DNA of 64,000 nt, from NCBI GenBank assembly GCA_049322695.1, contig JBMORW010000023.1, forward strand, positions 1-64,000, written 5' to 3'. Both the position numbers and the translations under genes were made by a program. Of the stretch, positions 9,053 through 17,612 are shown in pieces (within the stretch, counting starts at the first letter, position 1; every line of letters begins with the position of its first letter). The stretch comes from CALGKJ01 sp049322695 (GTDB lineage Bacteria > Bacillota > Clostridia > Lutisporales > Lutisporaceae). A model generated the notes under the pieces. It saw only the letters and a program-made list of their open reading frames with translations. It was not told the origin of the DNA and ran no database searches.

Positions 9053-10471
9053 ATGGGTAAAATAGCCGGTGCATTTATACTTCCTCATCCCCCTATTATG
9101 ATTCGGGAGGTAGGAGGGAAAGAATCAGACAAGGTGAGTATGAGTATAGAGGCTGCAAATGAAGTTGCTTTAAGAATAGCAGAGCTTAAGCCTGATGCTG
9201 TCATAATTATAACACCTCATGGTCCTTTGTTCAGAGATGCAGTATCTATAGTGACAGACCCAAAAATAAAAGGTTCTCTGAAGAACTTTGGGGCTCCGGA
9301 TGTTAGCTTTGAGTATGAAAGTGACAGTGAGCTGATAAGTGCCATAAGTGATGCTGCAGGAAGTTTGGATGTATCCTGTGTGCAGATAGATGAAGACATA
9401 AAGAAGAGCTTTAAAGTAAATACCGATCTGGATCATGGAGCATCTGTACCATTGTATTTCATAAGAAAAAGGTACAATGCTTTCAAGCTCGTACATATTA
9501 CATACAGCTTGCTGCCTTTCGAGGATAACTACAGGTTCGGAATGGCCATTAGAAATGCTGTCAAAGAAAGCGGCAAAAAAGTTGTCGTTATAGCGAGCGG
9601 TGACCTTTCACACAAGCTGACTCCTGATGCACCTGCAGGCTACAGCGATAAGGGTGAGGAGTTCGATAAGCTGTTTGTTCAATCTATTAAAAACGGAGAC
9701 ATAATGAAGCTAATGAGTCTCGAACACGGCTTTTTAGAGGAAGCAGGTGAGTGCGGACTAAGGTCTGCAATAATGCTCTTTGGAGTACTGGATGGAGCTA
9801 TAGTAAGAGGAGAAATACTGTCCTATGAAGGCCCTTTTGGAGTAGGCTATTGCATAGCGCAGCTGCAATATAATGATGAGCCGGTAAAGGGAGAAGATTC
9901 TGAGTTGTTAAGGAAATATATGAACAGCAAGCAAAAATCCATTGAGCAAAAAAGGAATAACGAGGATCATTACGTAAGACTTGCAAGGCATACCTTGGAG
10001 GAGTATGTAAGGAACGGAAGGCTTATAAAGATACCTGACGGCTTACCTGCAGAAATGCTGGAGGCTCAGGCGGGCGTATTCGTATCAATCAAAAAAGACG
10101 GTGTGCTGAGGGGCTGTATAGGAACCATAGCACCCACCAGAAGAAATATTGCAGAGGAAATAATCAATAACGCCATAAGCGCAGGAACTAAAGATCCCAG
10201 ATTTCTGCCTGTCTGTGAGGATGAGCTGGAGCAGCTGACATATTCAGTGGATGTATTGATGGAGCCTGAAACTGTAGTGGATAGGAACATGCTGGACGTG
10301 AATAAGTATGGAGTCATTGTGCGTAAGGGATATAGAACAGGTCTTTTGCTGCCCAACCTGGAAGGAGTTGACACCGTTGAATACCAGCTGGAAATTGCTC
10401 TGAGTAAAGCAGGCATACGCAAGGATGAGGATTATGAAATCCAGCGCTTTGAAGTTGTTAGACACTATTAA
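9053..10471 (+). CDS. AmmeMemoRadiSam protein: LigB-like dioxygenase domain fused to AMMECR1
   Basis: This 472-residue two-domain protein has an N-terminal class III extradiol dioxygenase-like (LigB/Memo-related) domain at about 1-285, beginning GAFILPHPP and containing ASGDLSHKL. The C-terminal AMMECR1 domain (about 304-472) carries the hallmark LRGCIGT near residues 352-358. Both families occur with a radical SAM partner in the AmmeMemoRadiSam system, whose chemistry is not established. ATG 9053 is chosen because GAGAGG lies 7 nt upstream; in-frame ATGs at 9035 and 9047 are positioned badly. The radical SAM partner follows after 12 bp. Confidence 0.9.
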   Translation: MGKIAGAFILPHPPIMIREVGGKESDKVSMSIEAANEVALRIAELKPDAVIIITPHGPLFRDAVSIVTDPKIKGSLKNFGAPDVSFEYESDSELISAISDAAGSLDVSCVQIDEDIKKSFKVNTDLDHGASVPLYFIRKRYNAFKLVHITYSLLPFEDNYRFGMAIRNAVKESGKKVVVIASGDLSHKLTPDAPAGYSDKGEEFDKLFVQSIKNGDIMKLMSLEHGFLEEAGECGLRSAIMLFGVLDGAIVRGEILSYEGPFGVGYCIAQLQYNDEPVKGEDSELLRKYMNSKQKSIEQKRNNEDHYVRLARHTLEEYVRNGRLIKIPDGLPAEMLEAQAGVFVSIKKDGVLRGCIGTIAPTRRNIAEEIINNAISAGTKDPRFLPVCEDELEQLTYSVDVLMEPETVVDRNMLDVNKYGVIVRKGYRTGLLLPNLEGVDTVEYQLEIALSKAGIRKDEDYEIQRFEVVRHY

Positions 10472-10483
10472 AGGAGTAATATT

Positions 10484-11494
10484 ATGCCTAAGGAAGCTAT
10501 GTATTATGAAAAAGTGAATGAAAGAACCATAAGCTGCAGCTTATGTCCTCACGGCTGTGTTCTGCAGGAGGGAAAAACAGGTATTTGCAAGGCAAGAGAG
10601 AATATCGGAGGAGTGCTGTACAGCAACAATTACGGAGAAATATCCGCAATAGCAATGGACCCCATAGAAAAGAAGCCGCTTTACCATTTTTATCCCGGCA
10701 AATATCTGCTGTCAATTGGTTCAACAGGCTGCAACTTCAGGTGCGACTTCTGCCAGAATTTCCAGATAGCACAAAAAAAATCAGGACTGCATACTCCGGC
10801 TCATTCCCTTGAGACTGGATATCTGGTAAAGCTCTGCCGTGATGAGGAGGACTGCATTGGAATAGCATACACCTATAATGAGCCAAGCATTTGGTATGAG
10901 TATGTATATGACACCTCTCAATATGTTAAGGAAAAAGAGTTCAAAAATATAATGGTAACAAACGGCTATATGTCTCCTGAACCTTTTAAAGAGCTGCTGC
11001 CTTATATTGATGCCTTTAATATAGATGTAAAGGCATTCTCTGAAAAATACTATAAAGAAATATGCGGCGGAAAGCTTGAAAATGTAAAAAGAACAGTTGA
11101 ACTGGCAGCAGATAAGGCTCATGTGGAGCTGACAACTCTTATAGTCCCGGGGCTTAATGATTCTGATGATGAAATAGCAGAGCTTGCAAAATGGATATCG
11201 GAAATGAAGCCTTCCATACCCTTGCATCTTACCAGATATTATCCCCAGTATAAGATGTCCTTGCCTTCGACACCAGTTGAGACCATTAAAAGGCTTAAAA
11301 GGGTTGCGGAAGAGTATCTTGAATATGTATACACCGGTAATATCTACGGTGAAGACAGTAATACCTATTGTCCGGAATGTAAAGCCCTGCTTGTAAGGAG
11401 AGGAAATGTTATACTATACGAGCACCTGGAAGACGGAGTCTGCACAAAATGCGGAAAGGAGATAGACATAATTGGAACAAAGGACCTTACATAG
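10484..11494 (+). CDS. amrS: AmmeMemoRadiSam system radical SAM enzyme
   Basis: This 336-residue radical SAM protein of the PflA-related class has the cluster motif CNFRCDFC near residues 83-90. An additional N-terminal cysteine set (CSLCPHGC at about 18-25, then C near 36) and a C-terminal zinc-ribbon-like pair of CxxC motifs (CPEC and CTKC) frame the barrel. It follows the LigB-AMMECR1 fusion by 12 bp with a GGAG ribosome binding site, so the two are translated from one transcript. The family is defined by this neighbourhood and its substrate is unknown. A short perfect hairpin (GTATATGA/TCATATAC, 11494-11511) lies at the stop codon without a T-run. Confidence 0.93.
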   Translation: MPKEAMYYEKVNERTISCSLCPHGCVLQEGKTGICKARENIGGVLYSNNYGEISAIAMDPIEKKPLYHFYPGKYLLSIGSTGCNFRCDFCQNFQIAQKKSGLHTPAHSLETGYLVKLCRDEEDCIGIAYTYNEPSIWYEYVYDTSQYVKEKEFKNIMVTNGYMSPEPFKELLPYIDAFNIDVKAFSEKYYKEICGGKLENVKRTVELAADKAHVELTTLIVPGLNDSDDEIAELAKWISEMKPSIPLHLTRYYPQYKMSLPSTPVETIKRLKRVAEEYLEYVYTGNIYGEDSNTYCPECKALLVRRGNVILYEHLEDGVCTKCGKEIDIIGTKDLT

Positions 11495-11549
11495 TATATG
11501 AAATCATATACCGTCTGATTATAAGTGTTTATACAAATCTAAATGATTG

Positions 11550-11578
11550 TTGATAATGTAAAGGCTATGGAATATAAT
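11550..11578 (+). promoter_or_regulatory. promoter of the DUF1189 gene
   Basis: TTGATA (11550-11555) and a perfect TATAAT (11573-11578) are separated by exactly 17 bp. Confidence 0.65.
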
Positions 11579-11638
11579 AATTCTATTGGCAGGCTTTGGC
11601 TTTGCTGATGAATTATATAGCTGAGGGAGATGGAAAAC

Positions 11639-12451
11639 ATGAATTTTTTCAGACAAATGAAGGACAGCGTTACGGATTTCAGATTCTATAAAGGAATAAA
11701 GGAAAACAGATTCGGAAAGACTTTCTTGTATCTGTTGATTTTATTTCTAATAATACATAGTATAAATACGGTGCAGAATTATATTATTGCCAGAAATTTG
11801 CTGGAGATGATGTCTGTAGAGTTGAATGAAAGAGTGCCTGAATTTCAGGTTATTGAAGGTCAGCTGAATTTTGAAGGGGATATGCCATACTATATACTGA
11901 ATGAGCAGGGACAGGTTTTTGTTGTTGATACTACCGGACAGTTAGATAAAAACGCCCTTGAGGATGCTTTTTCAGGTATGCTGTTTACGAAAGACAGGAT
12001 ATACATAAAAAACCAGTTCCAATATACTGATGTTTCATATACGGATATGGGTCTATCGAGTTATACAAAGAAGGACCTTGTAGATATGCTGCCTGGACTG
12101 TCCAGTCTTGTACTGGTATTTATGATAATAGGCTTTGTATTTGCCATAGGTATCAAGCTGCTTCAGGCTGTATTACTGGGACTGGTGGGTTTGATTTTTG
12201 GAGCAGCTTACAATGTTGAACTCAAATTTAAGCATACCTTCAATTTCGGAGTATATGCGCTGACACTGCCAATGCTGCTGCAGATTGCTTATGATTTATC
12301 AGGATATACATTGCCCCCTGTATGGATAGTACCATTATTTACTTTGATATATTGGGGAGTGGCACTTGTTTATATGGCAATGGCAGTGAAGTATTACAAG
12401 AACAGCCTTTTGAATGAGCCAAGAGAAGATATGATAGACACTATAGAATAA
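11639..12451 (+). CDS. DUF1189 family membrane protein
   Basis: This protein of about 270 residues has one N-terminal membrane segment (about 25-45), an extracytoplasmic region of about 110 residues and four or five C-terminal hydrophobic helices. That layout and the sequence match DUF1189, a Firmicutes membrane family without known biochemical function. ATG 11639 is preferred over ATG 11630 because the GAGGGAG ribosome binding site ends at 11629, leaving a 9-nt spacer only for the downstream codon. The phosphodiesterase gene follows after 24 bp, so the two are probably cotranscribed from the 11550 promoter. Confidence 0.85.
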   Translation: MNFFRQMKDSVTDFRFYKGIKENRFGKTFLYLLILFLIIHSINTVQNYIIARNLLEMMSVELNERVPEFQVIEGQLNFEGDMPYYILNEQGQVFVVDTTGQLDKNALEDAFSGMLFTKDRIYIKNQFQYTDVSYTDMGLSSYTKKDLVDMLPGLSSLVLVFMIIGFVFAIGIKLLQAVLLGLVGLIFGAAYNVELKFKHTFNFGVYALTLPMLLQIAYDLSGYTLPPVWIVPLFTLIYWGVALVYMAMAVKYYKNSLLNEPREDMIDTIE

Positions 12452-12475
12452 AAAAGATATTTCCGGGGGAATAGG

Positions 12476-12964
12476 ATGAAAATAGGAGTCATTTCGGATA
12501 CTCATATAACCAGAGCAGGAAAAACCTTGCCGGAGGCAGTGCATGAAGCCTTTGAAGGAGTGGATTTGATACTTCATGCAGGGGATATAATGATAGAAGA
12601 GGTGATTATCGAGTTGGAGGCAATTGCACCAACAACTGTAGTTGCCGGTAATAATGATGGATTTGAGCTTTTTGCAAAGTACGGGAAGCGCAGAATAATA
12701 GAGGTCAATGGCTTCAGAATAGGGCTGACTCATGGCTATGGAAGGGGAAGATCCTTCATGAATGCATATTATGAGTTTATTGATGATAAGCTTGATTGTA
12801 TCGTATATGGGCATAGTCATGCCCCGCATAATGAAATCATAGACAATGTACTTTATTTCAATCCGGGCTCTCCAACAAACAGGCGCTTTCAACCGCAATG
12901 TTCTGTAGGAGTTCTGCATCTGACTGAAACAGAAGTTAAGGGGGAAATTATTTATTTTGATTAG
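12476..12964 (+). CDS. YfcE/MJ0936-family metallophosphodiesterase
   Basis: This 162-residue calcineurin-like phosphoesterase has the metal-binding motifs in order: DTH (residues 8-10), GD (about 37-38), GNND (about 58-61), H near residue 82 and GHSH near 107-110. The small single-domain form matches YfcE-type phosphodiesterases, which hydrolyse phosphodiesters in vitro with metal ions. The physiological substrate is unknown. GGGGGAATAGG precedes the ATG. Two hairpins follow the stop. Confidence 0.9.
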   Translation: MKIGVISDTHITRAGKTLPEAVHEAFEGVDLILHAGDIMIEEVIIELEAIAPTTVVAGNNDGFELFAKYGKRRIIEVNGFRIGLTHGYGRGRSFMNAYYEFIDDKLDCIVYGHSHAPHNEIIDNVLYFNPGSPTNRRFQPQCSVGVLHLTETEVKGEIIYFD

Positions 12965-12967
12965 AAA

Positions 12968-12988
12968 AAATACGGCTGCACCGTATTT
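12968..12988 (+). terminator. hairpin after the phosphodiesterase gene
   Basis: AAATACGG (12968-12975) and CCGTATTT (12981-12988) form a perfect 8-bp stem with a 5-nt loop. There is no strong T-run after it, so it may be a weak terminator or an RNA-stability hairpin. Confidence 0.5.
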
Positions 12989-13031
12989 GATGTCTATATT
13001 TCTTTCTGGATTATAGTAGCTTACCTATACA

Positions 13032-13066
13032 ATAAAAATGGCGTCCCGTAACGAGACGCCTTTGTT
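13032..13066. terminator. bidirectional terminator between convergent genes
   Basis: GGCGTC (13040-13045) and GACGCC (13055-13060) form the stem. An A-rich flank on the left and TTTGTTATTT on the right give a U-tract in both directions, serving the phosphodiesterase (+) and the FliD-like gene (-). Confidence 0.75.
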
Positions 13067-13068
13067 AT

Positions 13069-14340
13069 TTACAGCATTGCATCAAATAGTATGCCTTGGT
13101 TTAAAAGCTTTGAAGCATATTGCAGCTGCGCATTCTGCTTGTAATTATATATACTGCTGAAGCTAGACAGATTATTAAGCCTGTCATTGCCCGGTGCATA
13201 GCTTAAAGCTGTTTTTTCCATGGCTTCATCGACTATTCTTGATACTCTTGTGGATATTCCGGAACTGCTGCCCAGTAAATTCTTAACTCTGTCAGAGTTG
13301 TAAGTCAAAGCCTCCGATAATTTTTCGGAATCAATTTCCAGTTTACCTGATGATTTTACTTCTATGCCTATGCTTCTAAGACCTGATCTGTTAGAATTTA
13401 CACTGCTCAACAATTCGTTTTTGAGCCCGTTTGCATTTGTATTGGAATAATCTTTCTCATTGAGAAAATCAATGGTTTTGTTGTAGTCTGAGACGAATTC
13501 ATTAATGGCATCCTTGATTTTTTCCTTGTCCTGAGACACCTTGAGCTTGGTCTCACCCACTCCCCTGAGAGTAAGACTGATATCATTGTCTACCTTTATA
13601 TCATTGGACTCTGATTCGTATTGGTTACCATTAAGCTGATAGCTTGCATTATCGGCATTTTGTACAGCATTGTTAAGCTGAAGCTGCGATGATAGGGTTC
13701 CATCAACATCTTCCACAGTAAAAGCAGCTGATTTTCCGGTTTTTTCAGAAGCCAGACTAAGCTGCACGTTTCCGTTCTTATCTTCGATTATATTGCTTTT
13801 GATACCGATATTTGAGTTATTGATTTTTGAATTTATATTGCTTAAAACATCCCTGTTAGTATTATAGGATTTTATGTCCAACTCAATAATGACGCTTTTA
13901 CTGCCGGAAGAAATCTTAAAGCTTTGGTTTCCTGTTTCCAGTTCATTAAATGAGCTTCCATTGAGTTTTACAGTATTATTGATCTGGGAGCGGGCAACTT
14001 TGTCAATCTTTACCGAATGCTCTTTAGATGCAGCGTTTTTGGCAGCAGTTCCAGTTACTATACTTGGATCATTGGTCACTATTTGCTTACTGTCGTATAC
14101 TGTGTCCTTTGAGCTGATTTTCAACTGACTGGCAGATGAACTCAGATTGCTGAAATTGTCATTAAATGAAGATATATAGCCTGCCATTTCATTTCTAAGA
14201 GCCTTATTAAGCTTGATTGAGTACAAAGCCGTTATTCCGGCTCCATATATCATTTTCGAAGAAGGGTCCAACTCAGCGGATGAAAATGGAGATTTAAACA
14301 TATTGGAATAATATGCATATCTGTTGATTCCATTTATCAT
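13069..14340 (-). CDS. orphan FliD-like flagellar capping protein
   Basis: This serine- and asparagine-rich protein of about 423 residues shows FliD_N-like sequence (HSVKIDKVARSQ, about 110-121) and a FliD_C-like half (about 230-420) with DAINEFVSDYNKTIDFL, then LRSIGIEV and a coiled-coil-prone C-terminus. It lacks the usual N-terminal GLDxxxIVxxLM heptads of canonical FliD and stands alone, far from any flagellar gene in the window. GGAGGGGG lies 7 nt before ATG 14340; a GTG at 14367 overlaps that site and is rejected. It could be a second filament cap, a hook-associated paralogue or another surface filament component. I saw no convincing sigma-D promoter. Confidence 0.7.
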   Translation of the reverse strand: MINGINRYAYYSNMFKSPFSSAELDPSSKMIYGAGITALYSIKLNKALRNEMAGYISSFNDNFSNLSSSASQLKISSKDTVYDSKQIVTNDPSIVTGTAAKNAASKEHSVKIDKVARSQINNTVKLNGSSFNELETGNQSFKISSGSKSVIIELDIKSYNTNRDVLSNINSKINNSNIGIKSNIIEDKNGNVQLSLASEKTGKSAAFTVEDVDGTLSSQLQLNNAVQNADNASYQLNGNQYESESNDIKVDNDISLTLRGVGETKLKVSQDKEKIKDAINEFVSDYNKTIDFLNEKDYSNTNANGLKNELLSSVNSNRSGLRSIGIEVKSSGKLEIDSEKLSEALTYNSDRVKNLLGSSSGISTRVSRIVDEAMEKTALSYAPGNDRLNNLSSFSSIYNYKQNAQLQYASKLLNQGILFDAML

Positions 14341-14469
14341 ATTGACACCCCCTCCAAAAAGATACACTTTTACACTTATATTATATATTAAAGTAAAATA
14401 TTACAGAATAGGTCTATTGTACCATTTTGACACCAATATACATTTTTACACATTATTCATCTATTTGTG

Positions 14470-14498
14470 TTGACATTGTTTGAGGTTTGTATTATCAT
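14470..14498 (+). promoter_or_regulatory. promoter of the carbonic anhydrase gene
   Basis: A perfect TTGACA (14470-14475) and TATCAT (14493-14498) are separated by 17 bp, about 80 bp upstream of the start codon. Confidence 0.7.
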
Positions 14499-14584
14499 TG
14501 CGTTGAATTGCATTATATTTTATATAAAGCTATATTGAAAGCTTGACAGATACAGAGATTAAGCTTCGCTAAGAGGAGGATAAA

Positions 14585-15145
14585 ATGCTAGATAGGATTA
14601 TGGAGCATAACAAGAGATACGTGGCAGAAAGAAGGGCAAAGGGTAAGGACAAGCCCATAAGCGCGCATGCTCATGCCGATGTAATGGTATTTACCTGCAT
14701 GGATACAAGGCTGGTGGAGCTTTTGGAGCCTGCAATGGGCTTTAGAAGAGGTGATATCAAGATACTGAAAAATGCAGGAAATACCATTAGAAATGATTGT
14801 GATGATGTTATAAGAAGCATATTCATAGGTACAGTTGTAATGGGGCTGAAGGAAGTATATATTGTCGGCCACAAGGATTGCGGAATGGCTAAGCAGACTC
14901 CCGAGGAAATAAGGGAGAAAATGCTTGCAAGAGGTATTTCCGAAGAAGCGGTGAATGCTATAAATATTGCTGAATGGGCAGGGCTGCTTACCAATGAAGA
15001 AGAAAATGTCAGGAATGTTGTAGCAAGGATAAAGTCTTCACCTTATATTCCAAAGGATGTAATTGTGCATGGGCTTATGATGGATCCCAATTCAGGAGAG
15101 CTGGAGATACTAATAGACGGTGCAGGTAGTATAGTTGCAACATGA
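14585..15145 (+). CDS. beta-class carbonic anhydrase
   Basis: This 186-residue enzyme interconverts carbon dioxide and bicarbonate. The zinc ligands and catalytic dyad are visible: Cys38 and the Asp40-Arg42 pair in TCMDTR, then His96 and Cys99 in GHKDCG. The short length suits the compact bacterial subclass. AGAGGAGG precedes the ATG. The next gene, 77 bp downstream in the same direction, is a formate/nitrite-family channel, so the pair may handle one-carbon anion traffic (formate, bicarbonate). That linkage is inference. Confidence 0.94.
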   Translation: MLDRIMEHNKRYVAERRAKGKDKPISAHAHADVMVFTCMDTRLVELLEPAMGFRRGDIKILKNAGNTIRNDCDDVIRSIFIGTVVMGLKEVYIVGHKDCGMAKQTPEEIREKMLARGISEEAVNAINIAEWAGLLTNEEENVRNVVARIKSSPYIPKDVIVHGLMMDPNSGELEILIDGAGSIVAT

Positions 15146-15222
15146 TATGTTTTTAAATGAAACATTTGAAAGCTTATTGGTACATTGGACGGATATGTAT
15201 AATTTGGTGGAGGGAGACAAAA

Positions 15223-16041
15223 ATGGAGAAAAGAATACTTACTCCGAAAGAAATAGCACAGTCCATATGTGATACAGGTGCAGCAAAGGCAAAGCTTACA
15301 ATACTGCAGATGCTTGTGTTGGGTATTTTTGCCGGTGCTTTCATCTCTTTTGGAGCACAGGGTGCAATCACTATCGCACAGACCTTGGGCAATATTGATC
15401 CCGGATTGCAGAAGTTTGCTTTTGCTGCAGTTTTTCCGGTAGGACTTATGTTAGTAGTTTTATGCGGCGCAGAGCTTTTTACAGGCAACAATCTTATGAC
15501 GCTTGGATGTCTCAATTGTCAATTTACGTGGAAGGATATTCTAAAGAACTGGTTTTTTGTATACTTTGCAAATTTTATCGGTTCACTGCTTGTTGCATGG
15601 ATGATACATCAATCGGGTTTAATGGCCTCTGATTCAGAGATTGCAGCATTTGCTATGGGAATTGCAGCAAAGAAGGTTAATCTCACCTTTGGAGTAGCAA
15701 TAACAAGAGGTATACTATGCAATATTATAGTAGTACTTGCAGTATGGATGGCAACAGGAGCAAGAGACGTGATAAGCAAGATTTTTGCTTGCTGGTTTCC
15801 AATCATGCTTTTCGTTGTTTCTGGTTATGAGCACAGTGTTGCCAATATGTATTTCATACCATTAAGCATGTTTTTGGGGGCTGACATAACAGTAGGCCAG
15901 TTCCTTATAAACAACCTTATTCCTGTAACAATAGGAAATCTTATAGGCGGTGCTGTTATTGTTCCGCTGTTCTACTATGTTGCATATATAAAAGATTCAG
16001 CAAAAACAGTACCGGTTTCAAGTACGGCACAAAAGAAATAA
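15223..16041 (+). CDS. formate/nitrite transporter (FNT) family channel
   Basis: This 272-residue polytopic membrane protein has six predicted helices and belongs to the FNT family (FocA, NirC and relatives), pentameric channels for small monovalent anions. GGAGGGAG lies about 6 nt before ATG 15223, which I prefer over an upstream in-frame ATG at 15157 that has no ribosome binding site. The gene lies after a carbonic anhydrase and before tungstate and molybdopterin genes. That setting favours formate as substrate, used with a tungsten or molybdenum formate dehydrogenase not seen here. Nitrite, hydrosulfide or bicarbonate cannot be excluded. Confidence 0.9.
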   Translation: MEKRILTPKEIAQSICDTGAAKAKLTILQMLVLGIFAGAFISFGAQGAITIAQTLGNIDPGLQKFAFAAVFPVGLMLVVLCGAELFTGNNLMTLGCLNCQFTWKDILKNWFFVYFANFIGSLLVAWMIHQSGLMASDSEIAAFAMGIAAKKVNLTFGVAITRGILCNIIVVLAVWMATGARDVISKIFACWFPIMLFVVSGYEHSVANMYFIPLSMFLGADITVGQFLINNLIPVTIGNLIGGAVIVPLFYYVAYIKDSAKTVPVSSTAQKK

Positions 16042-16057
16042 AGTTTAAGCAAGCTGT

Positions 16058-16087
16058 GGTAATCCTTTTTGGATTACCTTTTTTTAT
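16058..16087 (+). terminator. terminator after the FNT gene
   Basis: GGTAATCC (16058-16065) and GGATTACC (16071-16078) form a perfect stem followed by TTTTTTTA. Confidence 0.9.
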
Positions 16088-16188
16088 ATTTTATTACGAT
16101 GTGCAGCTTATAAATTGATAAAAACAATAAACATTATGTATATTTTGATGTATAATTATTGAAGAATATTTATTGTCTAGAGGTTAAA

Positions 16189-16878
16189 ATGAATAATATA
16201 TTAGATGGACTTATAGGTGCTTTTGATTTACTTTTTTCCTTTGACAGAGAAATATACCGGATTATAGGACTTTCCTTAATAGTTGCATTTAGTTCAACAG
16301 CAATATCTGCCTTATTAGGCATACCTGCCGGAGTGCTTATTGGGATGAACAGCTTCAAGGGTAAAAAGCTTTTAGTAAGGCTGATATATACTTTAATGAG
16401 CCTGCCTCCTGTTATTGCAGGATTAGTTATATTTCTTCTGCTGTCAAGGAAGGGACCTTTAGGTTTCATGGGTATACTTTTTACACCTGCAGCAATGATT
16501 ATTGCTCAAGTATCGCTGATTACTCCGATTATAACAGGTATTGTGTACAACAGCGTAAAGGAAAAAGGGCAGCTGATACGAAGTGTGGGTAAGACTCTGG
16601 GGGCAGGACGGATTGAGATACTTTTATTGCTTGTTGCTGAGCTTAGAGTGAGTATTCTTACCGGTGTAATAACCGGCTTTGGAAGGGCAACATCTGAGGT
16701 AGGAGCAATTATGCTGGTAGGCGGCAATATTAAAGGACATACCAGAGTAATGACAACAACTATAGCCATGCTGCAAGGCATGGGGGAATATACCACAGCC
16801 ATAGCATTAGGCTTTGTGCTGCTCACGATTTCATTTATAATAAACAGCCTGCTGTATAAATACCAACGGGTGGAATAA
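16189..16878 (+). CDS. tupB: tungstate ABC transporter permease
   Basis: This permease of about 229 residues has five or six membrane helices and the EAA-loop region of the ModB/TupB type (GKTLGAGRIEILLLL, then GFGRATSEVGAIMLVGGNI). The TSEVGA stretch is typical of tungstate permeases. ATG 16189 follows AGAGG by 6 nt; a TTG at 16159 is rejected. A possible promoter is TAAACA (16128-16133) with TATAAT (16151-16156), 17 bp apart. The ATPase starts 1 bp after this gene. No periplasmic TupA binding protein is encoded next to it, which is unusual. Confidence 0.9.
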   Translation: MNNILDGLIGAFDLLFSFDREIYRIIGLSLIVAFSSTAISALLGIPAGVLIGMNSFKGKKLLVRLIYTLMSLPPVIAGLVIFLLLSRKGPLGFMGILFTPAAMIIAQVSLITPIITGIVYNSVKEKGQLIRSVGKTLGAGRIEILLLLVAELRVSILTGVITGFGRATSEVGAIMLVGGNIKGHTRVMTTTIAMLQGMGEYTTAIALGFVLLTISFIINSLLYKYQRVE

Positions 16879-16879
16879 T

Positions 16880-17602
16880 ATGAGAATAATTGTAGATAGT
16901 ATATGCAAATCATATAAAAACATAAAAATACTGGAAGTTGACCGGTGGACATGCTCATCGCCTGCCATTGTGGGAATCATAGGACCCAATGGTGCAGGGA
17001 AAAGCACTTTGGTGCGCATGGTTGCAGGTTTGGAAGTACCGGACAGCGGTAGGGTGCTTTATGAGGATGTTGAATCGGAAAAGGATATAAGTAAATCTGT
17101 GACAATGGTGTTTCAGAATCCCTATATGATTCGTACCTCAGTATACAATAATATACTTTATCCCCTTAAGCTGAGAAAAATAGAAAAGAATAAAGCAGCA
17201 GCCATGGTAGAAGATATGATTGAGCAGTTTGAGCTTGGAGCTGTCAAAAACAACAAAGCATGGACACTATCCGGCGGTGAGGCACAGAAGGTAGCGCTGG
17301 CAAGGGCGCTTGTAATAAAACCCAAGCTGCTTGTACTGGATGAGCCTACTGCCAATATTGATCCATCATCTATGGCAATTATGGAAAATATGATAAAAAA
17401 GGCAAGGCAGGAGTATGACGCTCTGATCCTGCTTGTATCCCACAATTTACAACAGGCAAGAAGACTATGTGATACTCTGGTATTTATGGATAAAGGAAGG
17501 ATTATAGAATACGGAAGCAGTGAGCAGTTGATTTATGATCCACAGTCAAAGCTGACAAGAGATTTTATAAATGGAGAGCTGCCGCTCGATATAAGCAGAT
17601 AG
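16880..17602 (+). CDS. tupC: tungstate ABC transporter ATP-binding protein
   Basis: This 240-residue ABC ATPase has Walker A GPNGAGKST (about 35-43), the signature LSGGE (about 131-135) and Walker B LLVLDEP (about 152-158). It follows tupB almost without gap and leads into the first moeA with a 10-bp spacer. The arrangement couples oxyanion uptake to molybdopterin cofactor assembly. Molybdate or phosphate specificity is possible for such ATPases, but the TupB partner argues for tungstate. Confidence 0.9.
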   Translation: MRIIVDSICKSYKNIKILEVDRWTCSSPAIVGIIGPNGAGKSTLVRMVAGLEVPDSGRVLYEDVESEKDISKSVTMVFQNPYMIRTSVYNNILYPLKLRKIEKNKAAAMVEDMIEQFELGAVKNNKAWTLSGGEAQKVALARALVIKPKLLVLDEPTANIDPSSMAIMENMIKKARQEYDALILLVSHNLQQARRLCDTLVFMDKGRIIEYGSSEQLIYDPQSKLTRDFINGELPLDISR

Positions 17603-17612
17603 GAGGTTGGGT

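Noticed and set aside
14341..14469. Sigma-D flagellar promoter for the FliD-like gene
   Set aside because: No TAAA-N15-GCCGATAT-like pair was found on the minus strand.
16042..16188. Moco or tungsten cofactor riboswitch before the tup-moe operon
   Set aside because: After the FNT terminator only about 100 bp remain and no Moco riboswitch-like conserved helices are visible.
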